DNA from: Oceanobacillus sojae
Lineage (GTDB): Bacteria; Bacillota; Bacilli; Bacillales; Amphibacillaceae
Length of the DNA: 64,000 nucleotides
Direction: 5' to 3'
Assembly: GCF_900162665.1 (NCBI RefSeq)
Contig: NZ_LT727810.1
Span: 155,067-219,066, forward strand
The notes under the pieces were generated by a model. That model ran no database searches and was not told where the DNA came from. It worked only from the letters and a program-made list of their open reading frames with translations. Each line of letters begins with the position of its first letter. Positions within the stretch are counted from its first letter, which is position 1. A program made the translations under genes and the position numbers. Below are positions 26,242 to 34,319 of this stretch, one piece after another.

Positions 26242-27255
26242 TCATTCTTGTGCGCCTGTAAATACATCTTTATATGTGTCGACAATTTCGCTTCGATGCT
26301 CTTCCACATACTCTTCGTCTTCTTCAATAATATTTATTTCTTCAAGCGGTTTCTTATAATCAGCTATCTCCACGTCTTTTCCTAACGATCTGATCGTCAA
26401 TTCCTGTGCAAACGCATTTTGTGCTTTTTCAGAGGTAATAAAATCAGCAAAAGCCTTTGCATTATCTAAATGCTTCGCATCTTTAATAATTTCGACACCT
26501 GCATCTAAGAAGACAGTTCCTTCTTCAGGATAGATAACTTCAACCGGTGCGCCGTCTCGTACATAACTTAGGGCAGGATCCTCGTAGGTCAGTCCAACAG
26601 TATACTCTCCATCTGCTACTCCCTTGTGTACATTACCAGATCCACTTGCTACCTTACCGTCTAAATTTTTAACAAGCTCTTCTACGTAATTCCAGCCTTC
26701 TTCAGAGGTATAGTCGCCACCCATAGCCAATAACATATTAGTAAGCTGGGCAAAAGCAGAGCTTGAACTTGCAGGATCTGCAGCAGCAATTTTTCCTTTT
26801 AATTCCGGATTTAATAAATCTTCATAACCGTTAATTTCAATATCTCCTATTAAATCTGTATTAACGAGTATGACACTTCCATCAGCACCATAAGGGGTTA
26901 AAAAACCGCCTACATTTTGATGGCCTTCAAGCATGTTATCATTATTTTTTGAAGTATATTCTTCAAATAAATCTCCATTTCCCAGCATTTGAGCCTTGCT
27001 GCCTCCAAACATGATATCTCCGTTTGGATTGCCGGCTTCCGTTTCAATCCGCTTTAATAATTCTCCCGTCCCTGCGGAAACCAGTTCAACTTCAATACCT
27101 GTTTCCTGTTCAAACATGGGAATAATTGTATTAATAATATCTTCGCTGTTTGGTGAATAGATGACGAGTTTATTTTCATTGTCTTCTTCACTTCCACAAG
27201 CTGCCAGTACCATTAACAGAGTAAAAGCTAATAATAAATGCGTTATTTTTTTCAA
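26242..27255 (-). CDS. ABC importer substrate-binding lipoprotein (FbpA/AfuA type)
   Basis: A 337-residue lipoprotein. The signal sequence ends in the lipobox LLMVLAACG, with the lipidated Cys at about 20. The mature protein is a type II periplasmic-binding fold of the Fe(III)/2-aminoethylphosphonate/hexose-phosphate group (VIYSPNSEDIINTIIPMFEQ, AAADPASSSSAFAQL, VGLTYEDPALSYV). I do not see the paired Tyr iron-binding motif expected of a clear ferric-binding protein. With a YesMN-type two-component system and a cre site, an organic anion or sugar phosphate is at least as likely as iron. Confidence 0.87.
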   Translation of the reverse strand: MKKITHLLLAFTLLMVLAACGSEEDNENKLVIYSPNSEDIINTIIPMFEQETGIEVELVSAGTGELLKRIETEAGNPNGDIMFGGSKAQMLGNGDLFEEYTSKNNDNMLEGHQNVGGFLTPYGADGSVILVNTDLIGDIEINGYEDLLNPELKGKIAAADPASSSSAFAQLTNMLLAMGGDYTSEEGWNYVEELVKNLDGKVASGSGNVHKGVADGEYTVGLTYEDPALSYVRDGAPVEVIYPEEGTVFLDAGVEIIKDAKHLDNAKAFADFITSEKAQNAFAQELTIRSLGKDVEIADYKKPLEEINIIEEDEEYVEEHRSEIVDTYKDVFTGAQE

Positions 27256-27299
27256 GATGATAGCCTCCTAATATTTGATTGTATTCAGTATATATAGCG

Positions 27300-27314
27300 T
27301 TGGTAACGTTTTCA
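27300..27314 (-). promoter_or_regulatory. candidate cre site upstream of the ABC importer operon
   Basis: TTGGTAACGTTTTCA as read on the plus strand differs from the cre consensus at one position. It lies 45 bp before the lipoprotein gene. This hints at carbon-catabolite control of the transporter. Confidence 0.45.
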
Positions 27315-27503
27315 ATGCTAATATCAAACGACATTGTCTAAAATCGGACACATAAGAAAAAGGCCTTCACCAATAATCTGTGAAAACCCTTATTCTAAAA
27401 ATTATATTCTTTTTACCGCAATTTTAGTTGGAATTGCACTAGATTGAAGCAGTTTATCTTATTCTATAGGAAGTGTTAAAAGTTTTGCCGTCATTTTAAA
27501 GAA

Positions 27504-27794
27504 TTAGGTTTTTAGAAATATATCTTTTTGATCAGCTGTGCCATCAATAATAAAAGGAATATTTAGTGCTTTGGAAATCTGCAATAATGTATCAACCTTT
27601 GGACTTGTTATACCGGCTTCGATTCTGCCAATTGTTGATTTAGGCAAGTCTGCTAAATCAGCGAGCTGTTGTTGAGACAGCTTCTGCTGCTGACGGTGAG
27701 TTTTTATTTGTGCTGCGATTTTTCCTTCATACTGCAGATTCTGTACATGCTGTTCACCGCGCATTTTAGCGTAGCGTTCAAAAAAATCACTCAC
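27504..27794 (-). CDS. XRE-family HTH regulator
   Basis: A 96-residue protein with a GTG start. The GTG is chosen because AAGGAGGAG (27802-27810) is ideally spaced from it, and a longer reading from an ATG at 27833 would place this site inside the gene. The N-terminal half is helical. Residues about 28-85 form a Cro/CI-type helix-turn-helix (LSQQQLADLADLPKSTIGRIEAG). The layout resembles HigA-like antitoxins, but no toxin gene is adjacent, so it is best called a stand-alone regulator. Confidence 0.8.
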   Translation of the reverse strand: MSDFFERYAKMRGEQHVQNLQYEGKIAAQIKTHRQQQKLSQQQLADLADLPKSTIGRIEAGITSPKVDTLLQISKALNIPFIIDGTADQKDIFLKT

Positions 27795-27833
27795 TGTTTT
27801 TCTCCTCCTTGGATTAATAGAGATTAGGGTCAT

Positions 27834-28162
27834 CTTCGCAATAATTTGAATAGCTTTTTTCAGCTGGGAGGATATCTCTCCGGTTGATTAAGCCATTGTA
27901 TTGTTTGTTGAAATAATGAAGCAAAACTACTCTATGGTAATTGTGAATTGTTTTAATACTTCTGTCATTTTATTTTCTAACAATTCATTGGAGTGAGAGT
28001 GTATTTTATAAGGATATGTTATCAGATTTATTTGATACTATCTATTTTTTATGTTCGGCTATTAATATATAATTATTATTGAATAGAGAAATATAATTTG
28101 TATAAGCAGGGAAGGGAAGCATCTTTTTTTTTTTAATCATTTAGGAAGGAGAATGATACAAA
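27834..28162. other. intergenic region between divergent genes
   Basis: An AT-rich stretch of 330 bp with a run of about ten T near 28122-28133. No gene, clear promoter or strong hairpin could be supported. Confidence 0.4.
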
Positions 28163-28411
28163 ATGAAATGGCAAGAGGCCAGAAAGCTTTTTCCGGATCA
28201 ATTTCTGTTAGTTTCTATTCTTGACTATCATGAAGAGGACAATAAAAAAATTGTGGATGAAGTAGCACCAATTCGTCCAGTTTCAAGGAAGAATGCTAAT
28301 AAAGAATTTTTTCGTGCTAAAGAAGGAACAATGGTCTACCATACCTCCAATAAAGAGTTTGTTATTCATTTGCGGAGAGATCCTTTGATGAAAGTGAGAA
28401 GAGGTTTGTGA
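28163..28411 (+). CDS. small protein paired with a retropepsin-like protease
   Basis: An 82-residue soluble, charged protein (MKWQEARKLFPDQFLLVSI start). AGGAGA lies 11 bp upstream. The ATG at 28152 is out of frame and gives only 23 codons, so the start at 28163 is preferred. I recognise no named family. The final codon and stop overlap the GTG of the next gene (GTGA), which indicates translational coupling with the aspartic protease-like protein. The pairing suggests a substrate, regulator or partner of that protein. Confidence 0.7.
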   Translation: MKWQEARKLFPDQFLLVSILDYHEEDNKKIVDEVAPIRPVSRKNANKEFFRAKEGTMVYHTSNKEFVIHLRRDPLMKVRRGL

Positions 28412-28785
28412 AGTTAATCTATGACGGTAATCTTTTAACCATAACACTTATTGTTTCATATCGTGGCAATTTATTAAAGATTAAAGATGTAATTGTAGAT
28501 ACAGGTTCTTTCCATACAGTTATTAATCCTGATGTTTTAGAAGAAATCGGAGTGACGTATGAAAATGGAGATGTCATTTACGAAGCATATGGAATTGGTG
28601 GGACAGTGCCATTCTATACAAAAACCATGAACGAGATTATTATTGATAATTTTACTATCAGGAACTTTGAAATAGACATAGGTACACTTCCAAATGGCCA
28701 TCACGCTTTACTAGGATTAGACATATTGAGAAAGTACCATTTTGTAATTGATTTGAAGAACTTAGAATTGACTCTTAATATGTAA
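28408..28785 (+). CDS. retropepsin-like aspartic protease domain protein
   Basis: A 125-residue single-domain protein with a GTG start. It has the aspartic protease motif VDTGSFHTVI (Asp-Thr-Gly, residues about 31-33) and the second hydrophobic-Gly motif ALLGLDILRKYHFVIDL near the C-terminus. It should work as a homodimer, as retropepsins do. No signal peptide is seen, so it is cytosolic. Bacterial members are little studied, and proteolytic activity is inferred from the motif. It overlaps the preceding small gene by 4 bp. Confidence 0.75.
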   Translation: MKLIYDGNLLTITLIVSYRGNLLKIKDVIVDTGSFHTVINPDVLEEIGVTYENGDVIYEAYGIGGTVPFYTKTMNEIIIDNFTIRNFEIDIGTLPNGHHALLGLDILRKYHFVIDLKNLELTLNM

Positions 28786-29003
28786 TCGAATCCTTTTGAA
28801 ATACTGAATTTAAGACTTATATTGCATTACCACTGTTAATAAACCCTCTTTTATTTTTCTCCTGAAATACAAATTTTTCAGTTGTTTTCCTAAGCGTCTA
28901 GACTAAGTTATTCCAGTATCATATGGGAGTAAGAAGCATTGATTATTGAACTAAATGATTTCCTCTGCCTTCAAAATATTGGATTAACTTGAAAATTAAT
29001 AAG

Positions 29004-29044
29004 CAGCAAATAACCCGTTTGCTCTTGCATACGGATTATTTGCT
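29004..29044 (-). terminator. possible terminator of the GyrI-like gene
   Basis: AGCAAATAA..CCGT and ACGG..TTATTTGCT form an imperfect stem between the protease gene and the minus-strand GyrI-like gene. No good T tail is present. Confidence 0.45.
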
Positions 29045-29067
29045 ATGATTTAAAAGACGATTTAATT

Positions 29068-29547
29068 TTACTTCCTCACAACAGGAATCCACATTTCCCC
29101 ATACACCTTGCCATCACGTTTTCCCATCTCAACCGATGTATTTGGTCCGCCGACATATGCTACATCCTGTGCTTCCGGCAGAGCCTCACCAAAAGCTTTA
29201 CCAGTAAGTGTCTCATGCAAGGCTTTAGCAGTTTCCGCTTCTCCTTTAACAACAACATATTCCCCTTTCGGAAATTGAATCACTCTCGTTGCATCAGGTA
29301 AGGTTTCTTTCGTCATCACACCGGCATAATGCATCATTTTGTTATTTACCGCTTCATTGACGATAAAAACGTAATCATTATCGGCAACAGATTTTAACGT
29401 TTCAAGTGTTCCATCCTCATGGACTTTATTCCAGAAATCAGCCTTTTCTTTATTGATTCCCATATAGTCTGTATAATCACTCTTCAGTTCTGTTCCAAAA
29501 CCTAACACAACAAAGCTGTCTTTTTCTTCTAATGTATAATTTGCCAT
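29068..29547 (-). CDS. GyrI-like small-molecule-binding domain protein
   Basis: A 159-residue single-domain protein of the GyrI/AraC effector-binding-like fold (FVVLGFGTELKSDYTD start, RVIQFPKGEYVVVKGE, EMWIPVVRK end). The closing strand with W-P is typical of this fold. The ATG at 29547 is used because AGGCAGG is better spaced from it than from the TTG two codons upstream. It is divergent from a WYL-type regulator, a common arrangement where the regulator controls its neighbour. A role in binding a drug or metabolite is inferred. Confidence 0.72.
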   Translation of the reverse strand: MANYTLEEKDSFVVLGFGTELKSDYTDYMGINKEKADFWNKVHEDGTLETLKSVADNDYVFIVNEAVNNKMMHYAGVMTKETLPDATRVIQFPKGEYVVVKGEAETAKALHETLTGKAFGEALPEAQDVAYVGGPNTSVEMGKRDGKVYGEMWIPVVRK

Positions 29548-29577
29548 ATTCAAAACCTGCCTTTTTTAAATTTGTAC

Positions 29578-29600
29578 CAAATGAGTTGTCTTTTCATTTG
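29578..29600. promoter_or_regulatory. inverted repeat between divergent genes
   Basis: CAAATGA-N9-TCATTTG lies in the intergenic space between the GyrI-like gene and the WYL regulator and is a candidate operator for the latter. Confidence 0.35.
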
Positions 29601-29657
29601 ATAAGTTTATACTAACCTTAAATCATGTCAAAAAATGATACTGTTTAGGAGGATATC

Positions 29658-30614
29658 ATGAAAAAAGTTGAGCGGATCAATACAATCATGCGCTATATCA
29701 ACAATCGATCCCGTTTTACCATATCGGAAATTATGCAGGAATTTAATATCTCCCGTTCGACTGCTATTAGAGATATACGAGAAATTGAAGCTATGGGAAT
29801 GCCGCTTACTACCGAAGTAGGACGCGACGGAGGTTACTTTGTGATGAATAACTCTGTCCTGCCGACGGTCCGCTTCACGGATAATGAGATTAAAGCTCTT
29901 TTTCTTGCTTTTATGGCTACCAGAAATCAGCAGCTTCCTTATTTAAAAAGCCGACAGTCCCTGGCTGAAAAGTTGCTCGGTCTTATCTCTGAAAACCAAC
30001 AGGATGACCTGGTGGTTTTAAATCAAATTCTGCTGTTTGAAGGAACCAATCCCAATAATCCTGATCTGCTTGACCTGTCTGATCTTCCTCATCCTATGCT
30101 GGAACAGCTTATTCAAAACATCCTTCTGGACAGCTATTTATGGATTACTGTGCAGGAAGGAAAAGAATGCAAATCTTATCCGATTTATCTTCTGCACCTT
30201 TATCGTGAAAAAAGTCATTGGCTGATTGAGGGTTTCCACTTGGGAGAGAAAAAGACGCAAATTATTCCTGTGGATAGCGTTACTGATGTTCAGCCTTATC
30301 CTGTTAAAAATAGAATAAGCAGGAAAAAGATTTTGGAAAAGCAGCGTCAGCAGAAGAAAGATGTAAATCTTATGCTTGACTTGGGGCCGAAGGCGATTGC
30401 TCAGTTTAAGAAGTATCATCCATTAACTGTTTCCATTTCTTATACTAATCCTTACCAGACTAGTGCGCGTTTAAACACTTTTGTTGATGTGGGGAATGAG
30501 GAGGAGGTTAGCGAGATAGTTAGCTGGCTGCTTTTTCTTGGGGAGGATGTTGTGGTTAGGGAGATTCCGGGGGAGGTTTTGAAGGGAGTGCAAAAGAGGG
30601 GAAGATTATATTAG
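29658..30614 (+). CDS. HTH-WYL transcriptional regulator (YafY-like)
   Basis: A 318-residue regulator. An N-terminal HTH_11 domain covers about 5-60 (RFTISEIMQEFNISRSTAIRDIREIEAMG) with a winged segment VGRDGGYFV. A central helical part leads to a WYL ligand-binding domain (about 165-240; SHWLIEGFHLGEKKTQIIPVDSV). A WCX-like C-terminal domain completes it. An AGGAGG site lies 10 bp before the ATG. It probably controls itself and the divergent GyrI-like gene. Confidence 0.85.
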   Translation: MKKVERINTIMRYINNRSRFTISEIMQEFNISRSTAIRDIREIEAMGMPLTTEVGRDGGYFVMNNSVLPTVRFTDNEIKALFLAFMATRNQQLPYLKSRQSLAEKLLGLISENQQDDLVVLNQILLFEGTNPNNPDLLDLSDLPHPMLEQLIQNILLDSYLWITVQEGKECKSYPIYLLHLYREKSHWLIEGFHLGEKKTQIIPVDSVTDVQPYPVKNRISRKKILEKQRQQKKDVNLMLDLGPKAIAQFKKYHPLTVSISYTNPYQTSARLNTFVDVGNEEEVSEIVSWLLFLGEDVVVREIPGEVLKGVQKRGRLY

Positions 30615-30756
30615 TTCTAAGCCATAAAGGTAAGAAATGATGAGAGTTGTTTTATGTACTAACATATTTACGTGTATTTAATTGAACGCTTTACTAATAC
30701 ATTTAGCACTATTCCTCTACTCATTTTGAATAATTAATATATCCTAAAAATTTATC

Positions 30757-30785
30757 TTGCATATCTAAATGAAAACGTTTATAAT
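30757..30785 (+). promoter_or_regulatory. promoter of yhfU with overlapping cre
   Basis: TTGCAT, 17 bp, TATAAT: a near-consensus sigma-A promoter. The cre-like TGAAAACGTTTATA (30770-30783) overlaps the spacer and -10. A palindromic operator follows at once (30792-30810). The whole arrangement is repeated at 32894-32946. Confidence 0.75.
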
Positions 30786-30791
30786 AAAAAT

Positions 30792-30810
30792 ACAAAATAC
30801 CGTATATTGC
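30792..30810. promoter_or_regulatory. YhfZ-type operator, copy A
   Basis: ACAAAATACCGTATATTGC covers the predicted transcription start of yhfU. The palindromic core CAAWATACNGTATAYTG recurs at 32928 and 33913. Confidence 0.65.
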
Positions 30811-31058
30811 TTATTGTTCGTGTATAAATTAAATTGAAAGTAGATTTGAAGAGTTATTAACCAATGTTTATTTTGGAAAAGATGTTGAAGTAATTTGATT
30901 ATAGTCAGGAAAGGAGGTATTAAAAGTTAAACAAAATTAAGGGAAGATGTTCTATTATAGTAATTAGTTTAATTAAAATCAGTAGAGTAGTCTTATAAAT
31001 TTTAACTTGTTCACATACTTTATTCTGAATTATTAATTTTATGAGGAGGAGAATTAGA

Positions 31059-31415
31059 ATGAAAATTGCAATTGGAGGACAATTAAGTAAAGAAGAAATA
31101 AAGAAGGAAATTTTGAAATATAATGGCGATGGTATAGATGCGGATATTTTTACCGATATGGATGCAGCTATGAAAGTTAAATCAGGCCAATATGATTATT
31201 ATTTTGGGGCGTGTCAAAGTGGAGCTGGAGGAGCCTTGGGAATGGCGTATGGGGTTTTAGGCAGAGAAAAATGTTTTACAGTCGCAATGGCTGGTCGACC
31301 ACCTAAAGAGGAAAAAATAGAGGATGCAGTTTCAAAAGGTGGAAAAGCTTTTGGGTTCACAAATGATCAGTTGGAAGCATCAGTAGAAATGTTAATGAAA
31401 TATTTGAACAGATGA
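31059..31415 (+). CDS. yhfU: YhfU-like protein (DUF2620)
   Basis: A 118-residue small soluble protein. The family core reads YYFGACQSGAGGALGMAYGVLG. The ATG at 31059 is chosen over an in-frame ATG at 31041 because AGGAGGAGA lies between them. It is first in the yhf-like operon, 50 bp before yhfT. Its biochemical role is not established. A Cys/Gly-rich segment resembling PTS EIIB phospho-loops has been noted in this type of protein, but here that is only a resemblance. The untranslated leader is about 240 nt long. Confidence 0.85.
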   Translation: MKIAIGGQLSKEEIKKEILKYNGDGIDADIFTDMDAAMKVKSGQYDYYFGACQSGAGGALGMAYGVLGREKCFTVAMAGRPPKEEKIEDAVSKGGKAFGFTNDQLEASVEMLMKYLNR

Positions 31416-31464
31416 ATAAATCAATTAATTTAAAAAATTAAAAGTTGGAAATAGGAGGTAAAAA

Positions 31465-32745
31465 ATGGAATCGGAACAAATAATAAAGTTTATAATCTTT
31501 GCTATAATGGGTGGCTATTCTACTTTTCTAGTTAATAAGACTATAGCTGTTTATCATGATGGATTAAGACCGATTATGCCAGAGTTTATAAATGGTAATA
31601 TGTCAAGGAAGGAACTTGCTGGAATTTCATTTGCTATTAGTATTGGCTTTATAACAGGATTTGCTATGCCCATTACCTTAGCTACAGGAATAATTGTTAT
31701 TCATATTATTTTATTAACTTCTGATATTGTTGGAACATCCATAGCAAATACAAAAATTGCAACAATAACAGGTTTTGTCTGTGGTGGCTTTATCCCTTTA
31801 ACACTTGACTTTGTGGTCAAAGGTTTTGAATACTTACCAGTTAATTTCTTAGATGCTCTGGCGGCAGTAGGAGATCCAATTATTTTCTCTTTTGTTGCAT
31901 TTCCAGCAGTTGCAGTAGCTTATCAGTTTGGAAAAAAGAAAGGCTTAATTACGTTTATTTTATCTGTCTTAGGAAGAGTAATTGTAGAAAGGGTAAATCC
32001 TATTTATATAGCTGATAATGAAGTCTCTTTGAGTCCCGAAGGAATTGCTATGCTTATTGGTATGTTTTGTCTTATTTTTTTTGCTGCTAAAGATAAAACC
32101 AGAGGAGAAGATACTGGTGAAGGTATGTTTGAAGAAAATGTTAAAAGGATTCGAAAAAACATATACTATTTAATACCTATGGGAGCAATTATTGCAGTTG
32201 CAGCAAACTATCAATGGTTAGCAGGAGAACCAATTGCTGGTGCTTTATTAGGAAAAGGTGAAATTATGTCAGCAGCACTTGTTGCTTTTATACAGGCAAT
32301 TGCATTTATGCCATTAGTAATTACTACGGCTCTAGTAAGTGGTGTTTATAATCAAAACGGGTGGAATGATTGGATATTAGGATTAGGGTATATTTCTGCT
32401 AATCCGTTTATAGCAGTACTTTTAGGTGCAGGAGCTATGGCTTTTGAAGTGCTAAGTTTACGTAAAGTTGGTGGATTTTTAAATAAATTTCCTGCTTTAA
32501 AAATGTCTGGAGATAATATTAGAACAGCTATGGTACAAATTCTTGAAATTGCCCTATTAGTGGGAGGCATTAATGCTGGTAATTTGATTTGGGAAGGTAC
32601 AGGATTGTTTATGGTTGTAGCTCTTTATATACTAAATGAAATTTCTGGTAAACCAGTGATGAGACTAGCTGCTGGTCCTATTGCAGCCATAGTCGTTGGG
32701 GTTGTAGCTAACATACTGGCATTAACTGGATTATTTATACAATAA
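31465..32745 (+). CDS. yhfT: YhfT-like membrane transporter
   Basis: A 426-residue integral membrane protein with about 11-12 spans and many Gly-rich turns (SIGFITGFAMPITLATG, GNLIWEGTGLF). The size, position after yhfU and overall pattern match YhfT of the E. coli yhfSTUVWXYZ cluster. It is presumably the substrate importer or exporter of the pathway; the substrate is unknown. AGGAGG precedes the start. The 217-bp gap after it holds a second promoter and operator. Confidence 0.85.
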   Translation: MESEQIIKFIIFAIMGGYSTFLVNKTIAVYHDGLRPIMPEFINGNMSRKELAGISFAISIGFITGFAMPITLATGIIVIHIILLTSDIVGTSIANTKIATITGFVCGGFIPLTLDFVVKGFEYLPVNFLDALAAVGDPIIFSFVAFPAVAVAYQFGKKKGLITFILSVLGRVIVERVNPIYIADNEVSLSPEGIAMLIGMFCLIFFAAKDKTRGEDTGEGMFEENVKRIRKNIYYLIPMGAIIAVAANYQWLAGEPIAGALLGKGEIMSAALVAFIQAIAFMPLVITTALVSGVYNQNGWNDWILGLGYISANPFIAVLLGAGAMAFEVLSLRKVGGFLNKFPALKMSGDNIRTAMVQILEIALLVGGINAGNLIWEGTGLFMVVALYILNEISGKPVMRLAAGPIAAIVVGVVANILALTGLFIQ

Positions 32746-32893
32746 ATAATCATTTGTTTAATAGAATATTAGCTGTTCTAATTGTTATTTTGCAAAAAAA
32801 TTAACTGAATTAGTGTAGGTAAATAGTTTATAAAATCTTTTATTAATATATCATAAGATAAAGTAGTTTCGCTAAAATCTCTACAGGTTTTTA

Positions 32894-32922
32894 TTGCAAA
32901 TAATCTTGAAAACGCTTATAAT
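32894..32922 (+). promoter_or_regulatory. promoter of yhfZ with overlapping cre
   Basis: TTGCAA, 17 bp, TATAAT. The cre-like TGAAAACGCTTATA (32907-32920) overlaps the spacer and -10, as it does at yhfU. Confidence 0.7.
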
Positions 32923-32927
32923 TATTT

Positions 32928-32946
32928 ACAAAATACGGTATATTGT
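32928..32946. promoter_or_regulatory. YhfZ-type operator, copy B
   Basis: ACAAAATACGGTATATTGT lies directly after the -10 box and before yhfZ, so autoregulation is expected. Confidence 0.65.
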
Positions 32947-32962
32947 TAAAAGAGGGATGTAT

Positions 32963-33889
32963 GTGTGGGAAAGACTTTATTCAAAAAATGGATTAGCAGC
33001 CAAAAAAATTGCAGAGTTATTGAATAAAATAGAAGTTGGGGCAAAAGTGCCACGTGTTGCAGATTATAGTGAAAGATTAAATATTGGAAGAGGTACCGTT
33101 CAACAAGCTATAAGGTTATTGGAAGAAATGAAAGCTATTAAAATAGAAGCTAGAGGTCATTTAGGCACCTTCTTAGTTTGGAAAGATAATGATGTCTTAT
33201 TAGAAATTGCAGGAATTGCCCCTTTAATTGGATCAATGCCATTGCCTTATTCCAGAAAGTATGAAGGATTGGCAAGCGGGATGGTTGAAGCCTTTGAATC
33301 AGCAGGAAAACGTACTAATTTAATTTATATGCGTGGGGCAACAAATAGAATTGAATCCTTAAGAACAAAAAGATGCGACTATGCTGTTGTATCCAGAATG
33401 ACTGCAAATCTTACTTTATCTGACTATCCTAATTTGAAAATATTGAGAAGCTTTGGAGAGAATACATATGTCTCTTCCCATAAAGTTTTTTTATCAGATA
33501 GAGAAAAAAATGAAATTCAAGATGGTATGAAGGTTGGTGTGGATAAGGAATCATTAGATCAATACCAACTAACACAAATGGAGTTTGAAAATAAAAATGT
33601 TGAATTTGTAGATGTTAATTACATGCAATTATTTGATAAATTGTCGAATAAAGAAATAGATGCAACGATTTGGAATGCTGATGATAAGAGAATGACTAGA
33701 AACTTTAAATCCGTTTCCTTTCAATCTGTGAAGGCGCAGAAGTTGGCCAGGGATACATCAAAGGCAGTCATTATTATTGAAAGTGACCGGGAGAAGGAAA
33801 TGAATGAAAAATGGTACTCAGTAACTGAAGAGAAGATACTTCAGGTGCAACGGAGTGTAGAAAAAGGGGAGATGATACCCAGGTATTAA
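32963..33889 (+). CDS. yhfZ: YhfZ-like GntR/periplasmic-fold transcriptional regulator
   Basis: A 308-residue regulator. The N-terminal winged HTH (about 8-75) reads AAKKIAELLNKIEVGAKVPR and ERLNIGRGTVQQAIRLLEEM. The C-terminal ligand-binding part (about 95-300) looks like a type II periplasmic-binding fold. The GTG at 32963 is chosen because AGAGGG ends 6 bp before it; the in-frame TTG at 32894 lies inside the promoter. It is placed inside the cluster it should control. The stop codon is embedded in a terminator hairpin. Confidence 0.85.
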   Translation: MWERLYSKNGLAAKKIAELLNKIEVGAKVPRVADYSERLNIGRGTVQQAIRLLEEMKAIKIEARGHLGTFLVWKDNDVLLEIAGIAPLIGSMPLPYSRKYEGLASGMVEAFESAGKRTNLIYMRGATNRIESLRTKRCDYAVVSRMTANLTLSDYPNLKILRSFGENTYVSSHKVFLSDREKNEIQDGMKVGVDKESLDQYQLTQMEFENKNVEFVDVNYMQLFDKLSNKEIDATIWNADDKRMTRNFKSVSFQSVKAQKLARDTSKAVIIIESDREKEMNEKWYSVTEEKILQVQRSVEKGEMIPRY

Positions 33890-33900
33890 CTCCCCTTTTT
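33861..33900 (+). terminator. terminator overlapping the end of yhfZ
   Basis: A perfect 11-bp stem (AAAAAGGGGAG / CTCCCCTTTTT) with an 18-base loop and a T tail. The yhfZ stop codon lies within it, which separates yhfU-T-Z from yhfY-W-X-S. Confidence 0.88.
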
Positions 33901-33912
33901 TATAAACAAAAT

Positions 33913-33931
33913 ACAATATACAGTATACTGA
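33913..33931. promoter_or_regulatory. YhfZ-type operator, copy C
   Basis: ACAATATACAGTATACTGA shares the palindrome of copies A and B and stands just before yhfY. No convincing -35 box accompanies it; TATACT within it could be a -10. Confidence 0.55.
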
Positions 33932-33942
33932 GGTGAATTGTT

Positions 33943-34308
33943 ATGAATAAATTGGAGATGAATAAGAAATTAACGATTTTATTAAATGGTCAAATTATTA
34001 CGAAGCAAGCTTATGATGTAACAAATCAAACGTATGATTTTCTAGCAGCAAAACTCAAAAAAGAACCAATTGAAAATTCAGAGATGTTTTGGGTACATCT
34101 ATGTATAGCTTTAACCCGAATTAAAAAAGGGGAAGAACTAGAAGGTCCGTCTCGAGAAGTTGTAAATGATATATACCAAACCCCATATAAAGAAGAGATA
34201 AAAGAGGTTATTGAGTATATAAAACATCAGTTTCACTATGAATTACCAAAGGAAGAACAGGATTATTTCTATCTCCATTTACATGGAGTTATCGAGAATA
34301 ATAGATAG
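33943..34308 (+). CDS. yhfY: YhfY-like single PRD-domain protein
   Basis: A 121-residue protein made of one PTS regulation domain (PRD)-like helical unit (FWVHLCIALTRIKKGEEL, DYFYLHLHGVIEN). PRDs are usually phosphorylated on His by PTS proteins; two candidate His lie in HLHG near the C-terminus. No DNA- or RNA-binding domain is attached. It could link the pathway to PTS phosphorylation state, possibly by acting on YhfZ. It is followed 11 bp later by yhfW. Confidence 0.82.
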   Translation: MNKLEMNKKLTILLNGQIITKQAYDVTNQTYDFLAAKLKKEPIENSEMFWVHLCIALTRIKKGEELEGPSREVVNDIYQTPYKEEIKEVIEYIKHQFHYELPKEEQDYFYLHLHGVIENNR

Positions 34309-34319
34309 GGGAAATAAGC

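Noticed and set aside
27504..28411. Possible toxin-antitoxin pair from the XRE gene and the small gene at 28163
   Set aside because: The genes are divergent and 370 bp apart, and the small gene is coupled to the protease-like gene instead.
32894..32962. TTG at 32894 as start of yhfZ
   Set aside because: It coincides with the -35 box of the yhfZ promoter, and the -10 box and operator follow it, so it is unlikely to be transcribed from that promoter.
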